Positions 63,716 through 64,000 of a stretch of DNA of 64,000 nucleotides are shown piece by piece. Source of the stretch: Lachnoclostridium sp. (GTDB lineage: Bacteria; Bacillota; Clostridia; Lachnospirales; Lachnospiraceae); assembly GCA_021770065.1 (NCBI GenBank), contig JAETRR010000008.1, forward strand, positions 1-64,000, read 5' to 3'. The position numbers and the translations under genes are program-made. Position 1 is the stretch's first letter, and the number at the start of each line of letters is the position of its first letter. The notes under the pieces are model-generated. The model had not been told where the DNA came from, made no database searches, and saw only the letters and a list, made by a program, of their open reading frames with translations.

Positions 63716-64000
63716 TTACTTCCGATTTGTGATCACGCTGTCTATCAGTCCGTACTTCATAGCCTCTTCCGCACTCATATAATTATCGCGCTCGGTATCC
63801 ACCTCGATCACTTCCACGGGCTGCCCTGTATTGGCTGCCAGAATCTCATTCAGCTTCTTTTTGGTGCGCAGAATGTGCTCCGCCACAATCTTAATCTCTG
63901 TGGCCTGGCCTCTGGCTCCGCCGGAAGGCTGATGAATCATAATCTCTGCATTGGGAAGAGCCATACGCTTGCCCTTCGTCCCGCCTGCCAGGAGAAATGC
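63716..64000 (-). CDS. clpP: ATP-dependent Clp protease proteolytic subunit ClpP (partial)
   Basis: The C-terminal 94 codons of ClpP; the start lies beyond the right edge. Visible are [36 protein letters not shown] with the catalytic His, and DRDxxMSAxEAxxYGLID in the form [18 protein letters not shown] with the catalytic Asp. The catalytic Ser is just outside the window. Confidence 0.95.
   Translation of the reverse strand, partial: AFLLAGGTKGKRMALPNAEIMIHQPSGGARGQATEIKIVAEHILRTKKKLNEILAANTGQPVEVIEVDTERDNYMSAEEAMKYGLIDSVITNRK

Overview
The window looks like the chromosome of an anaerobic low-GC Firmicute, most likely a Lachnospiraceae-type Clostridium. Evidence: the clpP-clpX-lon-engB order at the right end, a LoaP-type NusG paralogue heading a capsule operon, a DUF4364 protein, a stand-alone Spo0A C-terminal-domain protein, and purine-rich ribosome binding sites. 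No rRNA, tRNA, CRISPR array or intact insertion sequence was found.

Region 1 (1-22,370) is an accessory, defence-island-like stretch. Read on the minus strand it holds: a three-gene unit of a membrane-anchored protein, a metallophosphoesterase-Nudix-methyltransferase fusion and an HEXXH...E gluzincin-like protein; a plus-strand HNH nuclease with a long, GC-rich, structured leader; the tail of an Rpn-type nuclease; two small proteins (one membrane, sharing a short motif) ahead of a GmrSD-like DUF262/DUF1524 protein; and a PD-(D/E)XK nuclease overlapping a 2758-residue protein of unknown family. An orphan RelB/DinJ antitoxin and decayed sequence close the region. Four copies of the same promoter element are scattered here. 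Each has two boxes like TTCGAGGACAAAAA repeated at exactly 21 bp and set 36-37 nt from a -10 hexamer, with no -35. The layout is that of a LytTR-type activator site and suggests that several island genes share one regulator.

Region 2 (22,371-51,905, all minus strand) is a Wzx/Wzy capsule or exopolysaccharide locus. It starts with a PglF/EpsC-type dehydratase behind a good sigma-A promoter, then a Wzz-like co-polymerase with a degenerate kinase-like tail, a terminator, loaP, and about 20 biosynthetic genes. Predicted sugars are UDP-diNAc-bacillosamine (PglF/E/D, with PglC as initiating transferase), UDP-ManNAcA (WecB/WecC) and UDP-L-FucNAc (CapE/F/G), plus a possible N-formylated amino sugar made by two tandem formyltransferase-like proteins beside an aminotransferase homologue whose PLP lysine is Arg. 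The middle of the locus (about 26-41.7 kb) is visibly more AT-rich than both ends, as expected for a swapped serotype cassette.

Region 3 (52,107-64,000) is mostly core genome: the Spo0A-C protein, an MBOAT/SGNH O-acylation pair, a TIGR01212 radical SAM protein with an apparently leaderless start, DUF4364, MATE, AI-2E family transporter, EngB, Lon, ClpX and the C-terminal part of ClpP. Two tandem copies of a 106-bp hairpin element lie just upstream of lon.
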